In this document: one piece after another, positions 49,412 to 57,610 of the stretch | How positions within the stretch are numbered: the first letter of the stretch is position 1 | Layout: each line of letters begins with the position of its first letter | From: Ga0077536 sp035325705 | Lineage (GTDB): Bacteria; Pseudomonadota; Gammaproteobacteria; Ga0077536 | Assembly: GCA_035325705.1 (NCBI GenBank) | Contig: DAOKZI010000010.1 | Span: 96,202 to 160,201 of the forward strand | DNA length: 64,000 bases | Reading direction: 5' to 3' | Made by a program: the position numbers and the translations under genes | Notes under the pieces: model-generated | What the model was told of the DNA's origin: nothing | What the model saw: only the letters and a program-made list of their open reading frames with translations | Databases searched by the model: none

Positions 49412-51913
49412 GTGTGGGCGCGTCTGCATCGCGGCTGGCGGCGCTGGCGGCGCCGCCTGAGCCGCAGCGAATGGGCGATCCGCCTGCTCGGCCTCGCGCA
49501 CGAGACGCCGGCACCGACCGCGCCCGGCCTGCTGCTGATACAGATCGACGGCCTCGGCCGCGATCAATTCGACGCCGCGCTCGCGCACGGCCGCCTGCCC
49601 TTCCTGCGCCGGCTGCTGCGCAGGGAGCGCTATGTGCTGCACGATCTCTACGCCGGGGTGCCGAGCACGACGCCGGCCGTGCAGGCCGAGCTCTTCTACG
49701 GCACGCGCGCGGCGGTGCCGGCCTTCAGCTACATCGATCGCGCGAGCGAAGAAGCCGTACGCCTCTACGAGCCGGCGGCCGCGCGCGAGCTCGAAGCCGC
49801 GCTCGCCGCCGAGCACGCGCCGCTGCTCGAGGGCGGCGCCGCCTACGGCAACATCTTCACCGGCGGGGCCTGTGAAAGCGACGCGCATTTCTGCGTGTCT
49901 GCGCTCGGCATCGGCCCGGTGCTGCGCGCGGCGAACCCCTTCGCGCTCGCGCTGCTCGTGCTCAGCAACCTCGGCAGCGTGCTGCGCGTCGCGGGCCTGC
50001 TGCTCGCCGAGCTCGCGCTCGCACTGTGGGACTTCGTGCGCGCGCTCGGCCGCGGCACGCATCTGCTGCACGAGCTGAAATTCATCCCGACCCGCGTCGC
50101 GATCTGCATCGGGCTGCGCGAGCTGATCTCGATCGGCGCGCAGATCGATCTCGCGCGCGGACTGCCCGTGATCCAGCTCAACCTCGTCGCCTATGACGAA
50201 CAGTCGCATCGTCGCGGGCCCGACGCCGAGTTCGCGCACTGGGCCTTGAAGGGCATCGACGGCACGATCCGCCGGCTGTGGCGCATGGCGATGAAGAGCG
50301 AACGCCGCGACTATCGCGTGTGGATCTATTCCGATCACGGCCAGGCCCGCGTCGCACCCTATCCGCTGACTTACGGCCGTTCGATCGAGGAAGCGGTGGA
50401 CGCGATCCTCGCCGAGGCCGCGGACGCGCCGCCGGCGGCGGCCGCCGCCCACGACCAGGGCTGGCGCGATCGTCAGCGCGGCGTGCAATCGTGGCGCGCG
50501 CTGACGCTGCGCGGCGGCGCGCCGTTCCGACTGCTGCCGACCTATGGACGCACGCCGCCGCCGCTGCCGCCGCCGGGCAGCGCGCGCGTCGCGGCCATGG
50601 GGCCGCTGGGACACCTGCGCCTGCCGGCCGGCACCGCGCCCGAAGCCCTCGCCACCCTCGCGCAGCGCCTGGTGCGAGACGCCGCGGTGCCGGCCGCGCT
50701 GCTGCGCGCAGGCCCGGGCTTGGCGCGGGCCTGGACGCGCGAGGGTGAGCTCCTGCTGCCGCGGGACGGGGCGCTGCTGGTCGGTGAGGATCATCCGTTT
50801 CGCGACGAGGTGATCGCGGATCTGGTCGCACTGTGCCACCACCCGCAGGCCGGCGACATCGTGATCGCGGGCTGGGCGCGCGGCGTCGCTCCGCTGTCCT
50901 TCGCCATCGAGAACGGCGCGCACGGCGGCTTCAATCCGACGGAAACGCGCGGCGTCGCGCTGCTCGATGCCGCCGCGCCTTTGCCGCTGCGTCCATATGC
51001 GCACGTGCGCGCCGGCGATCTGCGGGCGGCGGCGCTGGTCGCGCTGGGCCGCAGCGAAGCGCTGCCGCAGGCGCCGCGGCCGCATGCGCCGGCGCTGCGC
51101 GTGATGAGCTACAACGTGCATGCCTGCCGCGGCATGGACGGCACGACCTCGGCGGCGCGCATCGCACGCGTGATCGCGCAGGGCGCGCCGGACGTCGTCG
51201 CGCTGCAGGAGCTGGACGTCGGCCGCGCGCGCTCCAATCACGCGGATCAGGCGCATCAGATCGCCTCGCTGCTGGCGATGACGCGCGAGTTCCACGCCGC
51301 GCTGAAAGTGCGCGAAGAGCTCTACGGCGATGCGGTGCTGACGACCTTCCCGATGCGCCTCGTGCGCGCCGGCTTCCTGCCCGGCTCGGCGCGCCGCGAG
51401 CCGCGCGGCGCGCTGTGGACCAGCGTCGAGGTCGACGGGGTGTCCTGGCAGATCATCAATACGCACCTCGGCCTGCGCGCGAGCGAACGCGCGGCGCAGA
51501 TCGATCACCTGCTCGGCGAACACTGGCTGGAAGCTGCGCTGCGCGCGGGGCCGGTGGTGGTGCTCGGCGATCTGAATGCAGGCGAGGGCTCCTATGTCTG
51601 TCGTCGCCTCGGTGCGTGCCTGACGGACGTGCAGCGCGCGATTCCGGGCTGGCGGCCGCGCAATACCTGGTTCGGCCAGCGGCCGACGCGCCGTCTCGAT
51701 CATATCTTCATCTCGCCCGACATCGAAGTGGCCGAGGTTGCCGTGATCGAATCCTCGCTCGCGCGCCGCGCCTCCGATCACCTGCCGCTGGTGGCGACCT
51801 TGCGCCTACGCACGGCGGTCGAACGCGAGGCGTCGAGCTGTAATGTTTACAGGGAAAATTCCCCCGGAATTACACGCGACGCGATCGCGGCGCGCGACGC
51901 TTCCCCTTCGTGA
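49412..51913 (+). CDS. Fusion of AP-superfamily phosphodiesterase and EEP-family phosphatase
   Basis: The 833-residue protein joins two hydrolases. The N-terminal part (about residues 38-540) is a type I phosphodiesterase/alkaline-phosphatase-superfamily domain: metal-binding Asp46 in LLLIQIDGLGRDQ, the nucleophile region VPSTTPAV, VAYDEQSHRRGPD and WIYSDHGQARV. A hydrophobic stretch lies at about 170-205. The C-terminal part (from about 563) is an endonuclease/exonuclease/phosphatase domain with all motifs: SYNVHACRG, VVALQELD, NTHLGLR, VVLGDLNA, RRLDHIFIS, SDHLPLVA. The GTG start is ten bases after the glycosyltransferase stop. Phospholipid or phospho-glycolipid cleavage is the best guess. 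The last 25 residues run over a regulatory-looking region. Confidence 0.82.
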   Translation: MWARLHRGWRRWRRRLSRSEWAIRLLGLAHETPAPTAPGLLLIQIDGLGRDQFDAALAHGRLPFLRRLLRRERYVLHDLYAGVPSTTPAVQAELFYGTRAAVPAFSYIDRASEEAVRLYEPAAARELEAALAAEHAPLLEGGAAYGNIFTGGACESDAHFCVSALGIGPVLRAANPFALALLVLSNLGSVLRVAGLLLAELALALWDFVRALGRGTHLLHELKFIPTRVAICIGLRELISIGAQIDLARGLPVIQLNLVAYDEQSHRRGPDAEFAHWALKGIDGTIRRLWRMAMKSERRDYRVWIYSDHGQARVAPYPLTYGRSIEEAVDAILAEAADAPPAAAAAHDQGWRDRQRGVQSWRALTLRGGAPFRLLPTYGRTPPPLPPPGSARVAAMGPLGHLRLPAGTAPEALATLAQRLVRDAAVPAALLRAGPGLARAWTREGELLLPRDGALLVGEDHPFRDEVIADLVALCHHPQAGDIVIAGWARGVAPLSFAIENGAHGGFNPTETRGVALLDAAAPLPLRPYAHVRAGDLRAAALVALGRSEALPQAPRPHAPALRVMSYNVHACRGMDGTTSAARIARVIAQGAPDVVALQELDVGRARSNHADQAHQIASLLAMTREFHAALKVREELYGDAVLTTFPMRLVRAGFLPGSARREPRGALWTSVEVDGVSWQIINTHLGLRASERAAQIDHLLGEHWLEAALRAGPVVVLGDLNAGEGSYVCRRLGACLTDVQRAIPGWRPRNTWFGQRPTRRLDHIFISPDIEVAEVAVIESSLARRASDHLPLVATLRLRTAVEREASSCNVYRENSPGITRDAIAARDASPS
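51838..51852. promoter_or_regulatory. Perfect inverted repeat upstream of the EF-hand promoter
   Basis: CTGTAA-TGT-TTACAG is a perfect dyad 74 bases before the sigma-54-type promoter at 51926, inside the extreme 3' end of the fusion gene. It shares the AA-N3-TT centre of the other candidate sites. Confidence 0.4.
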
Positions 51914-51925
51914 ACCTCCGCCTGC

Positions 51926-51941
51926 TGGCACGCGCCCTGCA
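51926..51941 (+). promoter_or_regulatory. Sigma-54-type promoter for the EF-hand/PRC-barrel pair
   Basis: TGGCACGcgccCTGCA has a perfect -24 element and correct spacing. Predicted start about 51952, 49 bases before the ATG at 52001. Confidence 0.72.
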
Positions 51942-52000
51942 GTCTTCGAGCAACGGTGCAGATGGACGCACCCGCTCGATTCAAATGCCAAGGAGGCTTT

Positions 52001-52333
52001 ATGCCAAAGTTCACGACGACGCTGCTCGCGGTGTCCCTCCTTGCCGGTGCGCCGCTCGCATTGGCGGACAGCCCTGCCGCGCAAAGCGGCGAGACCATGC
52101 TGCAAGGAGCCGATCGCGACGGCGATGGCCGCCTGAGCCGCAGCGAGTACGACGCGATGATGCGCAACCACGAGGAGACCGCAGGCAATCACGGTGCGAC
52201 GACGCCGCCGGCCGGTGAAGGCGTGCCCGCCACCGAGCATCAGGCCAACGTGATCGCCAATTTCGAGAAGCGCGATCGCGACGGCGACGGCTACGTGACG
52301 GCCGAGGAGCTCAACGTGCAGGACGACTACTGA
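52001..52333 (+). CDS. Periplasmic EF-hand protein
   Basis: The 110-residue product has a signal peptide (to about residue 22, LLAGAPLALA). Two canonical EF-hand loops follow (DRDGDGRLSRSE at about 38 and DRDGDGYVTAEE at about 90), a calcium-binding pair. AAGGAGG lies before the ATG at 52001. An in-frame ATG at 51956 is only four bases after the predicted transcription start and is rejected. The PRC-barrel gene follows within 20 bases. Confidence 0.85.
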   Translation: MPKFTTTLLAVSLLAGAPLALADSPAAQSGETMLQGADRDGDGRLSRSEYDAMMRNHEETAGNHGATTPPAGEGVPATEHQANVIANFEKRDRDGDGYVTAEELNVQDDY

Positions 52334-52353
52334 GACTACGCAAGGAGACAGCG

Positions 52354-52785
52354 ATGACTACGACTTTGAACACGGGCAGCACCGCCGCCAGCAGCACCCG
52401 CATCATCGGCGGCGAACGCGACGGCAGCGGGCCGGGCCCGGAAGTGATGGATGCGAAAACTCTGATCGGCAACGAGGTCGTCAACGCGGCCAACGACAAG
52501 CTCGGCAGCGTCGAGGCGATCATGCTCGACGTCGGCCGCGGCCGCGTGGCCTATGCCGTGCTCGCCTTCGGCGGTTTTCTCGGCATCGGCGAGAAGCTCT
52601 TTGCCGTGCCGTGGCGCGCGATGGTGCTCGACGCGGGTCGCAAATGCTTCGTGCTCGACGTACCGAAGGAACGCCTCGAGAAGGCGCCGGGCTTCAACAA
52701 GGATCGCTGGCCCTCGATGGCCGATCAGCGTTGGGCGACCGAGGTGCACGACTACTACGGCACGCAGCTCTACTGGATGGACTAG
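52354..52785 (+). CDS. PRC-barrel domain protein
   Basis: The 143-residue cytoplasmic product has a PRC-barrel domain at about residues 30-105: VMDAKTLIGNEVVNAANDKLGSVEAIMLDVGRG, then YAVLAFGGFLGIGEKLFAVPWRAM and KCFVLDVPKERLEKAPGF. PRC-barrel proteins of this type accompany envelope and desiccation stress genes. It ends in an aromatic tail (YYGTQLYWMD). It shares an operon with the EF-hand gene and is closed by a strong terminator. Confidence 0.85.
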   Translation: MTTTLNTGSTAASSTRIIGGERDGSGPGPEVMDAKTLIGNEVVNAANDKLGSVEAIMLDVGRGRVAYAVLAFGGFLGIGEKLFAVPWRAMVLDAGRKCFVLDVPKERLEKAPGFNKDRWPSMADQRWATEVHDYYGTQLYWMD

Positions 52786-52798
52786 CGCCATCGCAGCG

Positions 52799-52827
52799 GC
52801 GCGGGACGCTATGCGTCCCGCGCTTTT
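52799..52827 (+). terminator. Strong rho-independent terminator
   Basis: The perfect 11-bp stem GCGCGGGACGC/GCGTCCCGCGC with a TAT loop (52799-52823) is followed by TTTT. It ends the EF-hand/PRC-barrel operon. Confidence 0.85.
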
Positions 52828-52857
52828 CCATGACGATCGGGCGGCGGGAAAGTGGCG

Positions 52858-53292
52858 ATGAACTTGAATCCTGAGGCCGAAGGCGCGCCGTTGATCCCCG
52901 CGCTGCGCGCCGGGCACCGGCGCGTGCTGGGCCTGTTCCGTCCGCTCGAAAACAGTCGCGACGACTTCGAGCGCATCGAGCAGGCGAGCGTGATCTGCGA
53001 GGAGATTCGCCAGATGCTCGAAGCCGAGCGCAGCGTGGTGTGGCCGCTGGTCGAAGCTCGTACCGCCGCGGCGCATGAGGAGCTCCTCGAGCTCGTCGAT
53101 CGCCTCGAGCAACTGTCGCCTGAAGAAGCGGGCTTCGATCCGCTCTCACGCCAGACTTACGATCGCTTGCGCGAGCACGTCTGCGCGCAGGAGCGCGATC
53201 TGTTTCCGCTCCTCGCGCGTCTCGACGCACCCGCGCTCGAACGCGCCGAACGACGTCTGCGCGATCTGCGGGAGCGCGAGCTCGAACACTGA
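52858..53292 (+). CDS. Hemerythrin-like domain protein
   Basis: The 144-residue product is a four-helix hemerythrin-type protein. Candidate di-iron ligands are His20 (AGHRRVL), the glutamate region of helix 2 (EEIRQMLEAE), His in TAAAHEEL, and the H-x3-E pair in LREHVCAQERDLFPLL. Such proteins bind or sense oxygen or nitric oxide. The ATG at 52858 is preferred over the GTG at 52852. It follows a terminator, so it has its own promoter, which I could not identify. Confidence 0.8.
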   Translation: MNLNPEAEGAPLIPALRAGHRRVLGLFRPLENSRDDFERIEQASVICEEIRQMLEAERSVVWPLVEARTAAAHEELLELVDRLEQLSPEEAGFDPLSRQTYDRLREHVCAQERDLFPLLARLDAPALERAERRLRDLRERELEH

Positions 53293-53344
53293 GCGGCCAA
53301 GGCCGCGCAATCCCTAGCTTGCCGTGAAAGAGGGCGCCCCGCTC

Positions 53345-53508
53345 TCGTAGCCCGGGTGCAGCACAGCGGAACCCGGGATCGGGCTTGCCCGATACGCGAA
53401 GGCGTACGGCTGTGCTCGGCGCGCACCGCGCCGAGTCTTCTCGAATGCATGAGAGACGATGAGCGCCGATCCCGGGTTACGCGCTGCCGCGCTCCACCCG
53501 GGCTACGG
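53345..53508. repeat. Family-1 palindromic repeat pair
   Basis: The left unit CGTAGCCCGGGTGCAGCA and an inverted right unit ending CCACCCGGGCTACGG lie in the 313-base gap 53293-53605, which holds only repeats. Confidence 0.8.
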
Positions 53509-53536
53509 TATCTGAGCGGCCAGGCCCGCGCAGGTC

Positions 53537-53570
53537 GTAGGTTGGGCTGACGAAGGAAGCCCAACATCGG
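53537..53570. repeat. Family-2 palindromic repeat unit
   Basis: One copy of GTAGGTTGGGCTGACGAAGG followed by AAGCCCAACATCGG, downstream of the membrane protein gene. Confidence 0.85.
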
Positions 53571-53605
53571 GCGCCATGACGCGCGTGCATTGCCGTCCGC
53601 GTGAC

Positions 53606-53869
53606 TCATGCGGCCGGTGACGACTCCTCGTGCTCGGCGACATGCTCGGCCTTGCGCGCGCCGCGCAGGTTCAGCGCCGCGAGTACGAACTGCAGGGCGA
53701 CGACCGCCCAGGCCGCGGCGCCGACGCCCCACACCACCCACAGCACATTGCTCGCGAGGAAGAGCTTGAAGCCGCGCTCGCGGCGCTGCGCGCTGCGCGA
53801 GCCGACGGCCCAGGCCGCCACGGCGGTGGCGAGCATCGCGGGCCACTGCAGCCAGTCGGTGTCGGTCAC
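53606..53869 (-). CDS. Small three-helix membrane protein
   Basis: The 87-residue product has three hydrophobic stretches (LQWPAMLATAVAAWAVGS, FKLFLASNVLWVVWGVGA, AWAVVALQFVLAALNLRGA). The core SNVLWVVWG...AL...NLRGA recalls short relatives of PnuC/YgjV-type membrane proteins, with no proven substrate. It starts three bases after the stop of the preceding small gene, so the two form an operon under the sigma-54-type promoter at 54107. Confidence 0.7.
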   Translation of the reverse strand: MTDTDWLQWPAMLATAVAAWAVGSRSAQRRERGFKLFLASNVLWVVWGVGAAAWAVVALQFVLAALNLRGARKAEHVAEHEESSPAA

Positions 53870-53872
53870 GCG

Positions 53873-54073
53873 TCAAGGCTCCCCGCCGTCCTCGCCGTCC
53901 GCCCGGCGGCGCGTCTCGCGCCGCGGCGGGCGCACGGCATAGGGATCCGAATCTTCGGGCACGGCGTCGCGCCCGTAGTAGTTCCACGCATAGCCGCCGC
54001 CTTCTTCGCGCACTTCGCGCGGCGCGGGCAGCGGCCGGCTGCGCGGCCGCCGCTGCGAAGAGGGTCCGTTCAT
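53873..54073 (-). CDS. Small disordered Arg/Pro/Tyr-rich protein
   Basis: The 66-residue product is hydrophilic and probably disordered (basic N-terminus, then GGGYAWNYYGRDAVPEDSDPYAV). No family was recognised. Its ATG at 54073 lies about 23 bases after the predicted sigma-54 start, and the following gene begins three bases after its stop, which together support it as real. Confidence 0.55.
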   Translation of the reverse strand: MNGPSSQRRPRSRPLPAPREVREEGGGYAWNYYGRDAVPEDSDPYAVRPPRRETRRRADGEDGGEP

Positions 54074-54106
54074 CGCTTGCTCCCATTGTGGACTCCACGT
54101 GCGAAG

Positions 54107-54122
54107 TGCAAGACACATGCCC
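54107..54122 (-). promoter_or_regulatory. Sigma-54-type promoter, divergent pair (left-going)
   Basis: On the minus strand GGGCATGtgtcTTGCA has correct spacing and one deviation at the first base. Predicted start about 54096. Only 12 bases separate it from the opposite promoter at 54135. Confidence 0.65.
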
Positions 54123-54134
54123 TGCGCGGGCGCC

Positions 54135-54150
54135 TGGAGCCGTTCTTGCA
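54135..54150 (+). promoter_or_regulatory. Sigma-54-like promoter, divergent pair (right-going)
   Basis: TGGAGCCgttcTTGCA keeps GG-N10-GC and a perfect -12, but the -24 flank is poor. Predicted start about 54161, 33 bases before the ATG at 54194. Confidence 0.5.
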
Positions 54151-54193
54151 TCGTTCCCGCGCATCGCGCGCAGCGGCCTGACGGAGAACGACG

Positions 54194-56140
54194 ATGAAGC
54201 GGCGAGCCCGACTCGCAATCGGAGTGGTCACGGGTGTCCTGTGCGTGAGCGTGCTCGCGATCCTCGTGGCAGTCTGGGTGCTTTCGCGCGACGACTGGCG
54301 CCGCGTGCGCGAGCTGCTCGCGGCCAGCGCTTCCGGCGCGCTCGCGCGCGAAGTGCGCATCGACGGCCCGCTCGCTTTCGATCCCGGCTGGCCGCGCACG
54401 CGCCTCGACCTGCGCGATCTCACCGTCGAAAGCAGACCCGGCGAAACGCCGCCGCATCTACTGCACGTCGATCGCCTGCAAGTCGCCATCGATCTCCGGC
54501 GTCTGCTCGGCGGCGATCTGGTGCTGCCCCTCGTGGCCGTCGACGCGCCCGATCTACAACTGGAGAAGGATGCCCAGGGCAAGGGGAACTGGGAGCTGCC
54601 GCCGGGGCCCGACCCCGCGCCCGAATCGCGCGCGGAAATCCCGGTCATCGAGCATCTGCGGATCGACGCCGGCCGGCTGCGCTATCGCGATGTCGGTCGC
54701 GAGGTCGATCTCGACATGCACCTCGCCCGCGTCGCCGGTAGCGCCGACGAGCAGGCGCCGCGCGTCGCCCTGGACGGGCGCGGCACGATGCGCGGCCAGG
54801 CCCTGCGTTTCCACGTTACGGGCGGCGCGCTGGAGGCGCTGCGCGAGACGACGGCGCCCTACCCGCTTGCGGGCGAGATCGAGGCCGGCGCGACGCAGGC
54901 CCGCTTCCGCGGCAGCGTGCGCGATCCCGTCGATGCTCAGGGCTTCGATCTCGAGCTGAGCATCGCCGGCGCCAGCGCCGATGACTTGTATGCGTTGACC
55001 GGCATCGCCTTCTTGCCGACGCCGCCGTATCGCATGAAGGGACGGCTGCGCCATCTGCAGGGCGTGTGGCATTTCGACGAGTTCAGCGGCCGCATGGGCC
55101 GCAGCGATCTCGGCGGCAGCCTGCGCTGGCAGCCGGCCGAGCCGCGCTCGCGGCTCGACGCCCACTTCGTGTCCCAGCGGCTCGCGCTCGCGGATCTGGG
55201 CCCGCTGATCGGCGTCGACGATGCGCCGGAGAAAGCGGACGACGGACGCGTGCTGCCCGACGTGCCGCTCGCGGTCGAACGTCTGGACACGATGGATGCC
55301 GACGTCGTATTCGACGGCGCGCGCGTCGTCGCCAAGCATCTGCCCTTGACCGACTTCCATCTGCATCTGCAGCTCGATGCCGGCGTGCTGCGCGTGACGC
55401 CCGTGCGCTTCACGCACGGTGACGGCGCCTTCGAGATCCGGGCGACCATCGACGGCACGCGCGATCCGCCGCACGCGGATCTGAGCAGCACGCTGCACGC
55501 GCTGCCGCTCACGCCGCTGTTCGCCGGCGCCGCCGACGCGCTCGACGAGCCGAACCTCGCTGCCGGGAGCATCGACGGCGGAGGCGAGCTGCGCGGCCGC
55601 GGCCGCAGCCTGCGCGACGTGCTCGCGACCTCCGACGGCCGCGTGCATCTCGAGCTCGTCGGCGGCCAGCTCAGCCAGATCGTAATCGAGCTGGTGGGCC
55701 TCGACGTCGCCGAAACCGTCGGCTTTCTCGTCAGCGGCGATCGACCGGTGCCGATCCGCTGCATGCTCGCGGACTTCGACGTCAAGGCGGGGCATCTGGC
55801 GCCGCGCGCGCTGGTGCTCGACACCACCGACACCGTCGTGACCGGCAGCGGCAGCATCGCGCTCGACACCGAGCGCCTCGATCTGCGACTGACGCCCGAG
55901 CCCAAGGATTTCAGCCCGCTGTCGCTGCGCGCACCGCTGACGATCGGCGGTACGCTCGGCCAGCCCGAGTTCGGGGTCGCGAAAGGCAGTCTCATCGCGC
56001 GCGGCGCGGCCGCCGTGGCGCTCGCGCTGGCGTTTCCGCCGGCCGCGATCGCGGCGCTGTTCGAGCCGGGCACCGGAGAGGATGCGAACTGCGCGGTGCT
56101 GCTCCAGCGCAGCCGGGAGAGCGCGCACGACGCGCACTGA
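54194..56140 (+). CDS. AsmA-family envelope protein
   Basis: The 648-residue product has an N-terminal membrane anchor (about residues 8-30) and an AsmA-type periplasmic body. The family landmarks are the N-terminal VRELLAASASGALAREVRIDGPLAFDPGWPRTRLDLRDLTVESRPG, the strand-rich middle and the C-terminal block FSPLSLRAPLTIGGTLGQPEFGVAKGS. AsmA-like proteins bridge the envelope and influence outer-membrane lipid and protein assembly. It is shorter than TamB and unrelated to its gene position here. GGAGAACG precedes the ATG at 54194. It appears monocistronic, ending in a repeat. Confidence 0.87.
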   Translation: MKRRARLAIGVVTGVLCVSVLAILVAVWVLSRDDWRRVRELLAASASGALAREVRIDGPLAFDPGWPRTRLDLRDLTVESRPGETPPHLLHVDRLQVAIDLRRLLGGDLVLPLVAVDAPDLQLEKDAQGKGNWELPPGPDPAPESRAEIPVIEHLRIDAGRLRYRDVGREVDLDMHLARVAGSADEQAPRVALDGRGTMRGQALRFHVTGGALEALRETTAPYPLAGEIEAGATQARFRGSVRDPVDAQGFDLELSIAGASADDLYALTGIAFLPTPPYRMKGRLRHLQGVWHFDEFSGRMGRSDLGGSLRWQPAEPRSRLDAHFVSQRLALADLGPLIGVDDAPEKADDGRVLPDVPLAVERLDTMDADVVFDGARVVAKHLPLTDFHLHLQLDAGVLRVTPVRFTHGDGAFEIRATIDGTRDPPHADLSSTLHALPLTPLFAGAADALDEPNLAAGSIDGGGELRGRGRSLRDVLATSDGRVHLELVGGQLSQIVIELVGLDVAETVGFLVSGDRPVPIRCMLADFDVKAGHLAPRALVLDTTDTVVTGSGSIALDTERLDLRLTPEPKDFSPLSLRAPLTIGGTLGQPEFGVAKGSLIARGAAAVALALAFPPAAIAALFEPGTGEDANCAVLLQRSRESAHDAH

Positions 56141-56161
56141 GGAAGAAAGATCGCGCGATCG

Positions 56162-56262
56162 CGTAACCCGGGTGCAGCGCGCAGCGCGGAACCCGGGGTG
56201 CCACCCTCACGGCGACAAAGCCGCCGTGGCCCGGATTGCGCCGCGCTCCTTCCGGGCTACGA
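56162..56262. repeat. Family-1 palindromic repeat pair
   Basis: Units CGTAACCCGGGTGCAGCG and an inverted partner ending TTCCGGGCTACGAG lie between the convergent AsmA and BON genes. Confidence 0.75.
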
Positions 56263-56325
56263 GAGTTCGCTGCTGGAAGCGCAAAATGCGAGTCCGGCTT
56301 GCGCCGGACTCGCGTCGCTCGACGA

Positions 56326-57519
56326 TCAGGTCTTATGGCTGCCGGAAGACTGGCCGGCGCCGCGAGCTTCGCTGCTCGCCTTGTCGCTCATGCCGCTGCC
56401 CTGGCCCGTGGAGTGGCTCGCGCTCTGACCGCTCTGGCCGGCGGCGCTGCTGCCCGAGCTCATGCTCGCGCTGGCGGCGCTTCCACTGCCCGCTCCGGTC
56501 TGCGACTGCGCCGACTGCACGCGCAGATTGTTGTGGATCTCGCGCACGCCGCACTGCTCGATCAGATCCTCGACGCGATATTTCATGCCGCGATCCGGCA
56601 CGTGACCCTGCAGCGCGACTTCACCGTTCTTGACCTCCAGCGAGATGTCCCTGGCGTCGACGCGGTCGTCGTCGCTGAGCTTCTCGCAGATGACCTCCTT
56701 CAGCCGCTCGTCGGAACGCTGATAGCCCTTCGGGCCGAGACCGCGGAAAGAAGAGCGCTGGCCGCTCATTTCCTCGCCCCAGCGCTCGCTGCTCCCACGG
56801 CCCTGGCCCCACCGCTCGCCGCCTTCCTCGCCGCGCCAGTCACCGCCGCGGCCGTAATGCTCGCCGCCGCGGCCGGACGGCCAACCGCCGGGCATGCCGC
56901 CGAGACCGCCGCGGTAGCCGCCCGGCATGTCCTCGCCCTGCATGCCGCGCGTATACGCGTCCTGCGGCCCGGTGAAGCCGCCGCCGCGCGTGTGATCGGG
57001 GCCACCGCGCGAGCCTTCCCATGCGCCGTAGCCGCCGCCATAGCCGCCGCGCCAGTCCTCGCCATAAGCCCCGCGCCCGCCTTCGCGGCCGCCGCCGTAA
57101 GCGCCGCGCTCGCGCTCTCCGCCGCCGTAGCCGCCGCGCCAGTCTTCACCGCCGCGCCAAGCCTCACGGCCGCCGTAGCCGCCGCGTCCGCCGCCATATT
57201 CACCGCGCCAGGGCTCACCGCCGTAGCGCGAGCCCGACTGCTCGCCCATCCACTCCGACGCGTAATTGCCGCTGCCGCGGCGTGCGGGTCCCGAGCGCCA
57301 GTCTTCGCGCTGCCCCCAGCCTTCGTCGCTGCCATAGCGATCGCCCGGCCGTCCTTCACGCTCGCGCATGCGGCGTTCTTCGGACCAGCCGCCCTGCATC
57401 TCGTCACTGCGATTCTCTTCCTCCCGGCGATGTCCATAGCGCGCATCGTTGCGCGCTTCCTGACGTTCGTCAGGCATGAAACCACCCCGTCGTTCTCTAT
57501 GTGCGAAGTTCCCTGCCAT
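56326..57519 (-). CDS. BON-domain protein with long Gly/Arg/Tyr/Trp-rich repeat region
   Basis: The 397-residue product has a hydrophilic Arg/Glu N-terminus (to about 70). A low-complexity region (about 75-250) follows, built from GG, YGG, RGG, W and E/R units such as WRGGYGG and REAWRGGEDWRGG. One BON domain (about 270-330: SDERLKEVICEKLSDDDRVDARDISLEVKNGEVALQG, then YRVEDLIEQCGVREIHNNLRV) and a Ser/Gly/Ala tail complete it. There is no signal peptide. The RGG/YGG composition resembles phase-separating RNA-binding regions, an unusual partner for BON. The ATG at 57519 has GGAGG eight bases upstream; a sigma-54-type promoter lies at 57578. Confidence 0.8.
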   Translation of the reverse strand: MAGNFAHRERRGGFMPDERQEARNDARYGHRREEENRSDEMQGGWSEERRMREREGRPGDRYGSDEGWGQREDWRSGPARRGSGNYASEWMGEQSGSRYGGEPWRGEYGGGRGGYGGREAWRGGEDWRGGYGGGERERGAYGGGREGGRGAYGEDWRGGYGGGYGAWEGSRGGPDHTRGGGFTGPQDAYTRGMQGEDMPGGYRGGLGGMPGGWPSGRGGEHYGRGGDWRGEEGGERWGQGRGSSERWGEEMSGQRSSFRGLGPKGYQRSDERLKEVICEKLSDDDRVDARDISLEVKNGEVALQGHVPDRGMKYRVEDLIEQCGVREIHNNLRVQSAQSQTGAGSGSAASASMSSGSSAAGQSGQSASHSTGQGSGMSDKASSEARGAGQSSGSHKT

Positions 57520-57577
57520 GGCTCGAGCCTCCATTCATGTATGTGCACGCATCGAACGATGCGCGAGATCCAGGAGG

Positions 57578-57593
57578 CAGCAAGCCATGTGCC
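57578..57593 (-). promoter_or_regulatory. Sigma-54-type promoter, divergent pair (left-going)
   Basis: On the minus strand TGGCACAtggcTTGCT is a near-perfect match. Predicted start about 57567, 48 bases before the ATG at 57519. Seventeen bases separate it from the opposite promoter. Confidence 0.8.
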
Positions 57594-57610
57594 AGCGCTT
57601 GCGCTGCGCG

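Noticed and set aside
51956..52000. The ATG at 51956 as the start of the EF-hand protein.
   Set aside because: It would put 15 hydrophilic residues before the signal peptide and lies four bases after the predicted transcription start.
56236..57480. A long plus-strand frame through the Gly-rich BON gene.
   Set aside because: It is the Ala/Arg-rich complement of the Gly/Arg repeat region; the minus strand has the BON domain, ribosome site and promoter.
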